Below, one piece after another: positions 32,657 through 41,243 of a stretch of 64,000 nucleotides of DNA (the stretch's first letter is position 1; each line of letters opens with the position of its first letter). This stretch comes from Streptomyces griseus (GTDB lineage: Bacteria; Actinomycetota; Actinomycetes; Streptomycetales; Streptomycetaceae), in contig NZ_UAVD01000005.1 of assembly GCF_900460065.1 (NCBI RefSeq), positions 78,501-142,500 of the forward strand, in the 5' to 3' direction. The position numbers were made by a program, and so were the translations under genes. The notes under the pieces were generated by a model. It worked only from the letters and a program-made list of their open reading frames with translations, searched no databases and was not told where the DNA came from.

Positions 32657-34288
32657 TTACTGCTTGCACAGGTCGTCCGCCGCGCTCGAACCCGAATAGG
32701 TGGGCGTGGGCGTCGGACTCTCGGACCCCGCGTCGTCCGGCTTCCCGTCCTGCTTCCCCTCCTGCTCCCGCCGCGCTTCCTCCAGTTCGTCGGCCGGGAC
32801 CACGGCGACGGGCCGGTCCTCGCGGAGTTGCTCGAACAGGTCACCCGCGTCCGGTTCGACGAGTTCGTCCCGGTTCGCGTTGTTGCGGTACGGCTGCCGG
32901 GGCACGGTCAGGAACTGCACCTGCTCGGTCGGTACGTTCCGCATCCCGCGCACCAGGTCGTACAGGTCGCGCAGCGAGTCCAGCCCCGGGTCCGTGGTCA
33001 GCGACTTGGTCGCCGCGTCCAGCACCGGGTAGAGGCGCGTCGGATTGAGCAGGACGCCGTTGCTCTGCATCTTGTTCACCAGGGCGCCCAGGAACTGCTG
33101 CTGGCGCTCCATGCGTTCGGTGTCGCTGCCGTTGCCGAGGGTCTTGCGCGCCCGTACGTAGCCGAGGGCCTCCTCGCCGTCCAGCGTCTGCCGGCCGGCC
33201 GGAAGCTCCAGGTGCGCGTCCTTGTCGTCGATCGGCTCCTTGAGGCAGATCTCGACCCCGTCCACGGCGTCGACCATGTCCTTGAAGCCGTTGAAGTCGA
33301 CGACCATGTGGTGATCGACGCGGATGCCGGTCATCTTCTCCACGGTGCGGATCGTGCAGGCGGTGCCGCCGAGCTCGAACGCCGTGTTGAACTGGGTGAA
33401 CTGCTTCCGCGTCTCCTTGTCGTCCGCGGTGCGGCAGCTGGGGATCTCCACCATGAGGTCGCGGGGGAGGGACACGGCGGTCGCGCTTTTCCGGTCCGCC
33501 GCCAGGTGCAGCAGGATCGTGGTGTCGGAGCGCTGGCTGCCGCCGTCGTCCCGGCCGTACTTCCGGTTGTCCCCGGCCCGGCTGTCGGACCCGATGAGCA
33601 GGATGTTCTGGGCGTCCATGACGACCGGGGCCGGCCGCTCCTTCTCGTACGCCTTGAGCTCGGCGGCGGCGCTCGTGTCGGTGGTGATGTTCCCGTCGAG
33701 CTTCTGGTACATCCACCAGCCCACACCCGCGGCGACCAGCACGAGGAACGACGCGCCGAGCGCGGTCCAGCGCAGCCAGTGCCTCTTGGGGGCGGCCGTG
33801 CCGCCGTCCTTGGGCCGCTCGGCCCAGGTCTGCACCCCGGCGCCCCCGGCCCCGGCGGGCTCGGGGGCCTCGGTGGCGGGCTCGGTCGCGGGGTCGGGCT
33901 CGGCGGTCAGCGCGGCCGCCGGCCCGGAATCCGCCTCGGTCGTGGCCCCGGGCCCGGCGTCGGCCGCGGGCCCGGAGCCCGCCTCGGCCTCGGTCTCGTT
34001 CCCGGAGCCGGCCCCGGTCCCGGGCTCCGCGGCGGCCGGGGTCTCCGCCCCCGCCGCCGCGTCCTTCGCGGTCCGAGGGGAGTCCGCGGGCCCCTGGGCG
34101 TCCCCGGCCGCCGGGCTCCCGTCCGAACCGCCCCGCGGCGAACCGCTCCCGGGGGCCCCGCCCCCGGCGTTCGCGCCCTCGGGCCCGGACTCCTCCTGCG
34201 ACCTGCCCGGTGAGCCCTGTGGCTTGTCCCCGGCCGGGTGGTCCGGGTCGGACGGCGGGCCAGCACTGTCGGTCACGTCTGCGTCCAT
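32657..34288 (-). CDS. LCP family protein, long acidic head, no LytR_C domain
   Basis: 543 residues from the ATG at 34288; AAGG directly abuts it, and a GTG four codons in (34276) would have better spacing. The cytoplasmic head is exceptionally long and acidic (about 1-165, rich in Gly, Pro, Ala, Asp, Glu). One membrane helix precedes the LCP domain: NILLIGSDSRAGD, ATAVSLPRDLMVEIP with SCRTADD, TACTIRTVEKMTG, VVDFNGFKDMVDAVDGVEICL and LGYVRARKTLGNGSDTER. The protein ends DDLCKQ, again with a cysteine three from the end. It is likely a wall-polymer ligase. It lies in the same direction as the LCP pair but 224 bases away. Confidence 0.9.
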   Translation of the reverse strand: MDADVTDSAGPPSDPDHPAGDKPQGSPGRSQEESGPEGANAGGGAPGSGSPRGGSDGSPAAGDAQGPADSPRTAKDAAAGAETPAAAEPGTGAGSGNETEAEAGSGPAADAGPGATTEADSGPAAALTAEPDPATEPATEAPEPAGAGGAGVQTWAERPKDGGTAAPKRHWLRWTALGASFLVLVAAGVGWWMYQKLDGNITTDTSAAAELKAYEKERPAPVVMDAQNILLIGSDSRAGDNRKYGRDDGGSQRSDTTILLHLAADRKSATAVSLPRDLMVEIPSCRTADDKETRKQFTQFNTAFELGGTACTIRTVEKMTGIRVDHHMVVDFNGFKDMVDAVDGVEICLKEPIDDKDAHLELPAGRQTLDGEEALGYVRARKTLGNGSDTERMERQQQFLGALVNKMQSNGVLLNPTRLYPVLDAATKSLTTDPGLDSLRDLYDLVRGMRNVPTEQVQFLTVPRQPYRNNANRDELVEPDAGDLFEQLREDRPVAVVPADELEEARREQEGKQDGKPDDAGSESPTPTPTYSGSSAADDLCKQ

Positions 34289-34465
34289 CCTTCACGTTCG
34301 GCGGCGCGAGGGGCCGCCGGTCGCAGGAGTAGACGGCTGAAACTCACGCTTGGTTGTGCACGGCCAGGAGAGTGGTCTGTACCGCCCGATCATCTACCCG
34401 CTCCGGAGCCGATTACCGAGGACTCGGCCCGCTGTGGGCCGGACGAGTGCACCTCAGGGCGCTTG

Positions 34466-35218
34466 TCATACCGCGGTGTTGGTGACCCGCTCGCTCCTGG
34501 TCCGCTCGGCCAGCCCCGCCGCGTCGAGCTGCCCGAGGTGGCGGCAGAGCACCACGGACCCGCCGGCCGCCAGTGGCGCGAAGAGTCCGGCGCTCAGCCC
34601 GTCCCAGCTGTCGTACGAACGCCCGGTGAGCAGCCGGGATCCCGGCGCGAGTCCGAGGGCGTCGGCGTCCTCACGGGCCCGGGCGACGAGCTGCGCGCCC
34701 GTCAGCCCGATCCCGCCGACGGCCAGCGCCGGCGCCTCCGGGTCCACCGGGGCGAAGGGCGCGAAGCGGTCCCCCTGTCCCGGCACCTCCACCGCGTAGT
34801 CCGCGAACCCCTCGGGCGTCCGCGGGAACCGGCCACCCATCGGACGCAGCGCGAGGGCCACCCGCTCGCCCCGGCAGGCCCGCGCCCGCTCCAGCGTGTC
34901 CGGACCGGTCACGACGAGATCGGCGGCGGCCGGGTCGCCCTGGACCTCGGCGACGACCCCGACGGAGGAGCAGGCGAGCAGCCACACCGCGGACTGCCAG
35001 TGCGCGGGGAGCAGCAGGGCGAGCCGGTCGCCCGGCTCCGCCGCGAGGTCGCCCTGGAGCAGATTGGCGGTCTTGGCCACCCAATTGGCGAAGGTGGCCA
35101 CCGACAGTTCGACGCGTTCTCCGGTGGCGTCGTCGTAGAAGGTGACCAGGGGGCGTGCCGGGTCCGCGGCGAGGGCGGATCGCAGCAGGTCGGCAGGGGT
35201 ACGGTCGCTGGAGTTCAT
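34466..35218 (-). CDS. TIGR03089 family protein (truncated AMP-ligase-like)
   Basis: 250 residues. The first half reads like the N-terminus of an acyl-CoA synthetase (TPADLLRSALAADPARPLVTFYDD, then TANLLQGDLAAEPGDRLALLLP), but the P-loop and the whole AMP-binding C-terminal part are absent. What remains matches the actinobacterial family TIGR03089, from memory. The Ser/Thr/Gly-rich AMP motif is replaced by GLAPGSRLLTGRSYDSWDG. An adenylation reaction is therefore unlikely; the role is unknown. The ATG follows TACGCT by seven bases and seems leaderless. Its position next to an LCP gene is shared with mycobacteria. Confidence 0.72.
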   Translation of the reverse strand: MNSSDRTPADLLRSALAADPARPLVTFYDDATGERVELSVATFANWVAKTANLLQGDLAAEPGDRLALLLPAHWQSAVWLLACSSVGVVAEVQGDPAAADLVVTGPDTLERARACRGERVALALRPMGGRFPRTPEGFADYAVEVPGQGDRFAPFAPVDPEAPALAVGGIGLTGAQLVARAREDADALGLAPGSRLLTGRSYDSWDGLSAGLFAPLAAGGSVVLCRHLGQLDAAGLAERTRSERVTNTAV

Positions 35219-35225
35219 CCGCGCA

Positions 35226-35231
35226 AGCGTA
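35226..35231 (-). promoter_or_regulatory. -10 box for the TIGR03089 gene
   Basis: Minus-strand TACGCT seven bases before the ATG at 35218, with no ribosome-binding site between them. Confidence 0.4.
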
Positions 35232-35337
35232 CGCGGGGCCGCCGTGCGGGGCGGGCTGAACGGGTGTCACGTCCACCGGTTCGGCCGACGGCGCGTCACG
35301 TCGGGGCAGACGCCCGGGTCGCCGGACTCATCACCAT

Positions 35338-36903
35338 ATGGCCAGGATCATGCGTATGCGTGCACTATTGGTCACCTCAGTCGGCGTCACCTGCGCGGCA
35401 GCCCTCACCCTGCCGCTCGCCGCCCCCGCCCTGTCCGTCCCGGCCGCGCACTCCGCCTCGGCCCGGCCTCCCTCCCTGTCACCCGGGTCCGGCCCGCCGT
35501 CGGCCCGGACCGCAGCCGCCCCCGACCGCGCGAACGAAGCCGACGAGGTCGGCGAAGAGGGCTCGGGGCGCGTCCTCGGCGACCCCGGAGCAGCCACCCC
35601 GCGCACCGGCGAGCCCCGTTCGGCCGGGCTCGCCGGCTCGACGCAGTCCCTGCCCCTGGAACCCCTCGCCGCACCGTCCGACCGGTCCATGGGCCCCGCG
35701 ACGGCCGGCCAGGGGCTGGACCGGCGGACCGCCCGCCCGTTCTCCCTGGTCGGCGTGGTCTGGGACGACGCCGACGCCGAACTCCACGGCACGGTCCAGG
35801 TCCGCACCCGGGCGACCGGTTCCGCGGACTGGTCGCACTGGCAGGACGTCGAGACCCACAACGCCGAGCACGCCGCCGACCCGGGCAGCGCCGAGCGGGA
35901 GTCCGGCGCCGTGCGCGGATCGACCGCCCCGCTCTGGGTCGGCGACTCGGACGGCGTGGAGGTACGCGTACGCCCGGAAGCGGCCGATCCGCAGCACGGG
36001 TCCGCCGCGCCGCTCCCCGAGGGGCTGCGCCTCGAACTCGTCGACCCCGGCGAGGACCCCGCGCCCCGAACCGCCCCCGACGCCACGGCCGGCGGGCACG
36101 TCACCCGGGCGACGTTCGCGGGCAGCCCGGTGCCGCCGGCGACGACGGCGGTCGTGCCGGAGGCGCTCACCGCCGAATCCGCCGCGACCTCGGCCGTCAA
36201 CGCGGACCTCGCGCCCCTCGGCGCCGCCGTCATCCCCGCGCTGACCAAGGCGCAGACGGAGGCGGAGGCGACGATCGTCGCGGCCGGCGCGAAGCCGTAC
36301 ATCGGGCCCCGCCCGAAGATCGTCACCCGCAAGGGCTGGGGCGCGGACGAGAAGCTCCGCGAGCGGAACTTCGCGTACACCAAGTCCGTCAAGGCCGCCT
36401 TCGTGCACCACAGCGCGACCGGGAACAACTACACCTGCAAGCAGGCCCCTTCGGTCCTCCGCTCCATCTACCGCTACCACGTCAAGAGCAGCGGCTGGCG
36501 CGACTTCGGCTACAACTTCGCCGTCGACAAGTGCGGAAACATCTACGAGGGCCGCGCCGGAGGCGTCTCCAAGGCCGTCCTGGGCGCCCACACGCTGGGC
36601 TTCAACACCAACACCATGGGGGTCGCCGTGCTCGGCACGTACTCCTCCACCAACCCGCCCGCCGCCGCGGTGACCGCCGTCTCCAAGCTCACCGCCTGGA
36701 AGCTCGGACTGTTCGGGGCCAACCCCAAGGGCAAGGTCACCCTCGTCTCCGGCGGCAGCGGCAAGTACGCGAAGGGCAAGAAGGTCAAGATGAACGTCAT
36801 CTCGGGCCATCGCAACGCCTTCGCAACCGAATGCCCCGGAGCGCGTCTCTACAAGAAGCTCGGCAAGGCCCGGACCAGCTCCGCCAAACTGCAGGGCCGC
36901 TGA
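35338..36903 (+). CDS. Secreted PGRP/N-acetylmuramoyl-L-alanine amidase
   Basis: 521 residues. A signal peptide (about 1-34) is followed by a low-complexity linker and a beta-rich region (about 110-230: FSLVGVVWDDADAELHGTVQ and WSHWQDVETH). The C-terminal Amidase_2/PGRP domain (about 325-500) has the zinc and catalytic residues in KAAFVHHSATGNNYTC, YRYHVKSSGWRDFGYNFAVDKCG and VISGHRNAFATECPG. The last combines His and Cys ligands as in catalytic PGRPs. It should cut the MurNAc-L-Ala bond of peptidoglycan outside the cell. An insert of about 20 residues (VSGGSGKYAKGKKVK) splits the domain. It is divergent from the TIGR03089 gene. Confidence 0.9.
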   Translation: MARIMRMRALLVTSVGVTCAAALTLPLAAPALSVPAAHSASARPPSLSPGSGPPSARTAAAPDRANEADEVGEEGSGRVLGDPGAATPRTGEPRSAGLAGSTQSLPLEPLAAPSDRSMGPATAGQGLDRRTARPFSLVGVVWDDADAELHGTVQVRTRATGSADWSHWQDVETHNAEHAADPGSAERESGAVRGSTAPLWVGDSDGVEVRVRPEAADPQHGSAAPLPEGLRLELVDPGEDPAPRTAPDATAGGHVTRATFAGSPVPPATTAVVPEALTAESAATSAVNADLAPLGAAVIPALTKAQTEAEATIVAAGAKPYIGPRPKIVTRKGWGADEKLRERNFAYTKSVKAAFVHHSATGNNYTCKQAPSVLRSIYRYHVKSSGWRDFGYNFAVDKCGNIYEGRAGGVSKAVLGAHTLGFNTNTMGVAVLGTYSSTNPPAAAVTAVSKLTAWKLGLFGANPKGKVTLVSGGSGKYAKGKKVKMNVISGHRNAFATECPGARLYKKLGKARTSSAKLQGR

Positions 36904-36982
36904 CCGGGGCGTTTCCGACCGGTCTGCTTAGACTGGCCAGCCACAACCAGGCCAGGCCCCAGCAGGAAGCAGAGACGGTGCT

Positions 36983-38074
36983 GTGACAGAGGCAAAAGAA
37001 GCGATCCTCCTGGTCGGTGGCAGAGGCACCCGGCTGCGCCCGCTCACGGTGCACACCCCGAAGCCGATGGTCCCGGCGGCGGGGGTCCCCTTCCTCACCC
37101 ACCAGCTGGCGCGGGCCAGGGCGGCCGGGGTGGAGCACATCGTGCTCGCCACGTCCTACCTGGCGGAGGTCTTCGAACCGTACTTCGGCGACGGGTCCTC
37201 GCTCGGCCTGCACATCGAGTACGTCACCGAGCAGGAACCGCTCGGCACCGGCGGAGCCATCCGCAACGTCGCGCCGAAGCTGTCCTCGGGGCCGGACGAA
37301 CCGGTCCTGATCTTCAACGGCGACATCCTGACCGGGCTCGACATCCGGGCCCTGGTCACCTCGCACACCGTCTCCGGGGCGGATGTCTCCCTGCACCTGA
37401 CCCGGGTCGAGGACCCGCGCGCCTTCGGCCTCGTGCCGACCGACGCGACGGGCCGGGTCACGGCGTTCCTGGAGAAGCCGCAGACGCCGGAAGAGATCGT
37501 CACCGACCAGATCAACGCCGGTGCGTACATCTTCCGGCGCTCGGTCATCGACACCATCCCGGCCGGCCGCCCCGTCTCCGTCGAACGCGAGACCTTCCCC
37601 GGACTGCTCGCCTCCGGCGCCCACCTCCAGGGCATGGTCGACTCCACGTACTGGCTGGACCTGGGCACCCCGCAGGCGTTCGTACGCGGCTCCGCCGACC
37701 TCGTCCTGGGCCGTGCCCCCTCCCCGGCGGTCCCCGGCCGATGCGGCGACCGCCTGGTCCTGGAGACGGCCACGGTGGCGGCCGACGCCAAGCTCACCGG
37801 CGGCACGGTGGTCGGCGCCGACGCGGTGATCGGCGCGGGCGCGAGAATAGACGGCTCGACGATCCTGGCCGGAGCGGTCGTCGAGGCGGGCGCGGTCATC
37901 ACGGACTCCCTCGTCGGGGCCGGCGCCAGGATCGGCGACCGTACGGTGCTGGCGGGCGCGGTGATCGGCGACGGGGCACACGTGGGCGCGGACAACGAAC
38001 TGCGGGACGGGATCAGGATCTGGTGCGGCGCGGTCCTGCCGGACGCCTCGGTCCGCTTCTCCTCGGACCAGTAG
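36983..38074 (+). CDS. manC: Sugar-nucleotide pyrophosphorylase, GDP-mannose pyrophosphorylase-like
   Basis: 363 residues from a GTG. The nucleotidyltransferase domain has AILLVGGRGTRLRPLTVHTPKPMVPAAGVPF, GTGGAIRN, the metal-binding VLIFNGDILTG and AFLEKPQTPEEI. A left-handed beta-helix of hexapeptide repeats (about 265-355: GGTVVGADAVIGAGARI and so on) follows, as in eukaryote-type GDP-mannose pyrophosphorylases. It would make GDP-mannose, or another NDP-sugar, from the 1-phosphate. Its placement between the LCP genes and manB/manA supports mannose, and S. coelicolor has a manC at the same place, from memory. Glucose-1-phosphate as substrate cannot be ruled out from sequence alone. Confidence 0.82.
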   Translation: MTEAKEAILLVGGRGTRLRPLTVHTPKPMVPAAGVPFLTHQLARARAAGVEHIVLATSYLAEVFEPYFGDGSSLGLHIEYVTEQEPLGTGGAIRNVAPKLSSGPDEPVLIFNGDILTGLDIRALVTSHTVSGADVSLHLTRVEDPRAFGLVPTDATGRVTAFLEKPQTPEEIVTDQINAGAYIFRRSVIDTIPAGRPVSVERETFPGLLASGAHLQGMVDSTYWLDLGTPQAFVRGSADLVLGRAPSPAVPGRCGDRLVLETATVAADAKLTGGTVVGADAVIGAGARIDGSTILAGAVVEAGAVITDSLVGAGARIGDRTVLAGAVIGDGAHVGADNELRDGIRIWCGAVLPDASVRFSSDQ

Positions 38075-38165
38075 CCCGAACCCGCCTCCCGGGACCGGTG
38101 GCCCCGGAGCCACCCCCGTACCCTCGAAGGGACCGACCTCTCACCCCCAGAACCCCGAGGCCCCC

Positions 38166-39185
38166 GTGGCAGGACGATTCGCCCCCCGCACCGCGCGGGA
38201 CACCGCGCGAGCGGCGCTGCCGCACCAGGCCGCCGCCCCGGCCCGCCGGACGGCTCCGGCCGCGCCCGAGGGGCCGCCGCTGACCCGGGAGTGGACCCCG
38301 CCCGGGCCCCTGGACCTCCGCCTCGTCCTCGGTCCCCTGCGGCGGGGTCCGGCGGACCCCACGTTCCGGATGGTCGCGGACGGTACGTTCTGGCGGGCCA
38401 CCCGCACGCCCGAGGGCCCCGGCACCCTGCGTCTCGCCGCGCGCGGCGAACGGATCGAGGCGGCGGCCTGGGGCCCCGGCGCGGACTGGCTGCTGGCGGG
38501 CGTCCCCGCGCTCCTGGGCGCCGACGACGCCCCGGAGGCCTTCGTCCCCCGCCACCGCCTGCTGGCCCTGACCCGCCACCGCCGCCCCGGGCTGCGCCTC
38601 CTCCGCACGGGGCTGGTCATGGAGTCGCTGATCCCGTCGGTCCTGGAGCAGAAGGTCACCACGGACGAGGCGTACCGCGCCTGGCGCCACCTGGTCCGCC
38701 GCTTCGGCACCCCGGCCCCCGGCCCCACCGCCGAGCTGGGCCTGCACGTCATGCCGGACCCGCGCGGCTGGGCGATGATCCCGTCCTGGGAATGGCACCG
38801 GGCGAACGTCGACGCCAAGCGGTCGTCCACCATCCTGCGCGCGGTCCGCGTGGCCCGCCGACTGGAGGAGGCGGCGACGATGGACCTCCCCGAGGCACTG
38901 ACCCGCCTGCAACTGATCCCCGGCATCGGCCCCTGGACCTCGGCCGAGACCCTCCAGCGCTCGAACGGCGCACCGGACGCGGTCACCGTCGGCGACCTGC
39001 ACCTCCCGGGCATCGTGGGACACGCCCTCGCGGACAACCGGGACGCGGACGACGAGGAGATGCTCGCCCTGCTGACCCCGTACGAGGGCCAGCGCCACCG
39101 GGCGACCCGTCTGATCCTGCTCTCGGGCCGCACCCCGGAACGCCGGGCGCCCCGGATGACCCCGGGCAACATCGTGAACCTCTGA
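38166..39185 (+). CDS. DNA-3-methyladenine glycosylase, AlkA/HhH-GPD superfamily
   Basis: 339 residues from a GTG. After an N-terminal region of about 125 residues without known motifs come ESLIPSVLEQKVTTDEAYRAWRHLV and the helix-hairpin-helix LQLIPGIGPWTSAETLQ. The catalytic Asp lies in PDAVTVGDLHLPGIVG. It removes alkylated bases from DNA in base excision repair. There is no Fe-S cluster motif. It runs convergent with the APC permease, only 15 bases away, with no separating hairpin. The gene is not linked by function to its neighbours. Confidence 0.85.
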   Translation: MAGRFAPRTARDTARAALPHQAAAPARRTAPAAPEGPPLTREWTPPGPLDLRLVLGPLRRGPADPTFRMVADGTFWRATRTPEGPGTLRLAARGERIEAAAWGPGADWLLAGVPALLGADDAPEAFVPRHRLLALTRHRRPGLRLLRTGLVMESLIPSVLEQKVTTDEAYRAWRHLVRRFGTPAPGPTAELGLHVMPDPRGWAMIPSWEWHRANVDAKRSSTILRAVRVARRLEEAATMDLPEALTRLQLIPGIGPWTSAETLQRSNGAPDAVTVGDLHLPGIVGHALADNRDADDEEMLALLTPYEGQRHRATRLILLSGRTPERRAPRMTPGNIVNL

Positions 39186-39200
39186 CCGGCCGCCCCGGCC

Positions 39201-41153
39201 TCAGTCCAGATCGGGCAGCCGGTCCGCCTCCAGTGCCCTGATGGCGTGCGAGGCGTTGAACGGCAGGATCGTCACCGAGACGTGGGGCAGCTGCTCCAGG
39301 GTCCGGGCCATGGTCTCGCCGGTGCCCCGGTGCAGGAGCTTGCCGAGGGCGTTGGCGTACATCCGCCGCGGCACGATCACCGTCAGGGCGCTCCGCCCGT
39401 CCTCGGTGGTGCGGACGGCGAGCTCCTTCATCGCGTGGCGCAGCCGACGGTCCGGGCACGCCACCAGCTCCAGCTCGACGGAGGTCGCGGAGGTCGACTC
39501 CCACACGGCGGCGAGCCGTTGCGCGCGCTCCTCGTCGATGGCGAAGTGCACGGCCCGGACGGAGTCGGGCCGCAGCTCGTGCGCGTGGCGCAGGGCCTTC
39601 AAGGTGGCCAGGTCCAGAGTCTCGACGAGGACGAAGACCTGGTGGCGGCGGGTCCGGGGCCGGTCCGCGCCCGCCGGCAGGCGCTCCAGGGCGGCGGCCT
39701 CGCGCCGGTACTCCCGGTTGATCCGGATCAGCGCCCAGACGCCGAGCGGGAAGACCACGACGACCAGCCAGGCGCCCTCGGTGAACTTCGTGACGGCGAA
39801 GATCAGGACGACGGCGGCGGAGATGACGGCCGCGAGCGCGTTGACCGCGATCTTGACCCGGCGGAGCGGGCCCTGCCGCCGCAGGTGGTAGACGGCGAGT
39901 CCGGCCCCGGCCATGGTGAAGGCGGTGAACACGCCGATCGCGTACAGGGCCACGAGGCGGTCCACGCGGGCGCCTGTGACGAGCAGCAGGGCCAGCGAGA
40001 GGGCCGTGAGCGCGATGATCCCGTTGGAGAACGCCAGCCGGTGCCCGCGCCGGGTGAGCAGCCGGGGCAGGAACCGGTCCCGGGCGACGAAGCTGGCGAG
40101 GAAGGGGAACCCGGTGAAGGGGGTGTTGGCGCCGGTGTAGAGGACGAGCGCGGTGGCCAGCTGGACGAGGACGAGCCCGACCGTTCCCAGGGATCCGTTC
40201 CCGAACGCGAGCCGGGCCTCCTGGGCGATGACGGTCGGGGTGCCGTCCGTGTACGGGACGGCATGCGTGTAGTGGGCCAGCGTGGAGACGCCCAGGACCA
40301 GCACCGCGAGGACGCAGCTCATGGTGATCAGCGTGCGACGGGCGTTGCGGCCCTGCGGCTCGCGGAAGGCGGAGATGCCGTTGGAGATCGCCTCCAGCCC
40401 GGTGAGGGACGAGCCGCCGTTGGCGAAGGCCCGCAGCACGATGAAGATCGACGCACCGTGGAGCCAGCCGTCGCCGGGGTCCCCGAGCGGCACGACGCCG
40501 GGAGCGTTCAGATCGGCCCGCGGCAGGTCACCCGCCAGGGCGCGGACCGAGGCCACGAGGAAGACGAGGCCCATGGCGGCCATGAACAGATAGGCGGGCA
40601 ACGCGAAGGTCCGGCCCGCCTCCCGCACCCCGCGCAGATTCCCGTAGGCGAGCAGCACGATGACCGCCACGCAGACCGGTACCTGCAGATGGTCCAGGCC
40701 CGTCCAGCCGTTGCCGACCAGATGGGCCAGGGAGATCAGCGCGTTCGTACCGGCGGAGACCTGCACGGCGACGGTGACGACGTAGTCGACGAGCAGCGCG
40801 ACCGCGGCGATCTGCGCGATATTGGGCCCGAAGTTCTCCCGGGCGACCACATAGGAGCCGCCGGCCCGTGTGTAGATGCTGACGACGTCGCTGTAGCAGA
40901 GGGTGAGGAGCAGCAGCACCAGCAGGATCGCGCCGGTCACCGGCATGACCACCGTGAAGGCCGCCGCCCCGACGACCGGCACGAGCACCCGGAGCATCTG
41001 TTCGGACCCGTAGGCGGACGAACTGATGCAGTCGGAGGCGAGCACGCCGAGGGCGGTCCGGTTGTCCAGCTTCTCCTCGGCGACGCGCTCGGTGGTGAGC
41101 GGCTTGCCCAGGAGCCTTCGCTTGACGCGGTACATCGGCCGATCAAGGGTCAT
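39201..41153 (-). CDS. APC-superfamily permease with C-terminal cytoplasmic domain
   Basis: 650 residues from the ATG at 41153; a GTG at 41174 is an alternative. About 12 membrane helices are visible, starting with DNRTALGVLASDCISSSAYGSEQM and including VVARENFGPNIAQIAA and ANGGSSLTGLEAISNGISAF. A hydrophilic domain of about 160 residues (from about 500) follows, with QVFVLVETLDLATLKALRHAHEL and ALTVIVPRRMYANALGKLLHRG. It resembles APC amino-acid/potassium permeases with a USP-like tail. The substrate is not readable. The N-terminal cytosolic part is short. It precedes fbiB on the same strand at 91 bases but is not part of the F420 pathway. Confidence 0.82.
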   Translation of the reverse strand: MTLDRPMYRVKRRLLGKPLTTERVAEEKLDNRTALGVLASDCISSSAYGSEQMLRVLVPVVGAAAFTVVMPVTGAILLVLLLLTLCYSDVVSIYTRAGGSYVVARENFGPNIAQIAAVALLVDYVVTVAVQVSAGTNALISLAHLVGNGWTGLDHLQVPVCVAVIVLLAYGNLRGVREAGRTFALPAYLFMAAMGLVFLVASVRALAGDLPRADLNAPGVVPLGDPGDGWLHGASIFIVLRAFANGGSSLTGLEAISNGISAFREPQGRNARRTLITMSCVLAVLVLGVSTLAHYTHAVPYTDGTPTVIAQEARLAFGNGSLGTVGLVLVQLATALVLYTGANTPFTGFPFLASFVARDRFLPRLLTRRGHRLAFSNGIIALTALSLALLLVTGARVDRLVALYAIGVFTAFTMAGAGLAVYHLRRQGPLRRVKIAVNALAAVISAAVVLIFAVTKFTEGAWLVVVVFPLGVWALIRINREYRREAAALERLPAGADRPRTRRHQVFVLVETLDLATLKALRHAHELRPDSVRAVHFAIDEERAQRLAAVWESTSATSVELELVACPDRRLRHAMKELAVRTTEDGRSALTVIVPRRMYANALGKLLHRGTGETMARTLEQLPHVSVTILPFNASHAIRALEADRLPDLD

Positions 41154-41243
41154 GCCACCATCAGAGCGGGCCACCGCTCCAGGACGGCGCAGACACCCCG
41201 CCCGGGTCGGTCTCCCGGCCCGTCCGCGCGCCCCGCCCCCACC

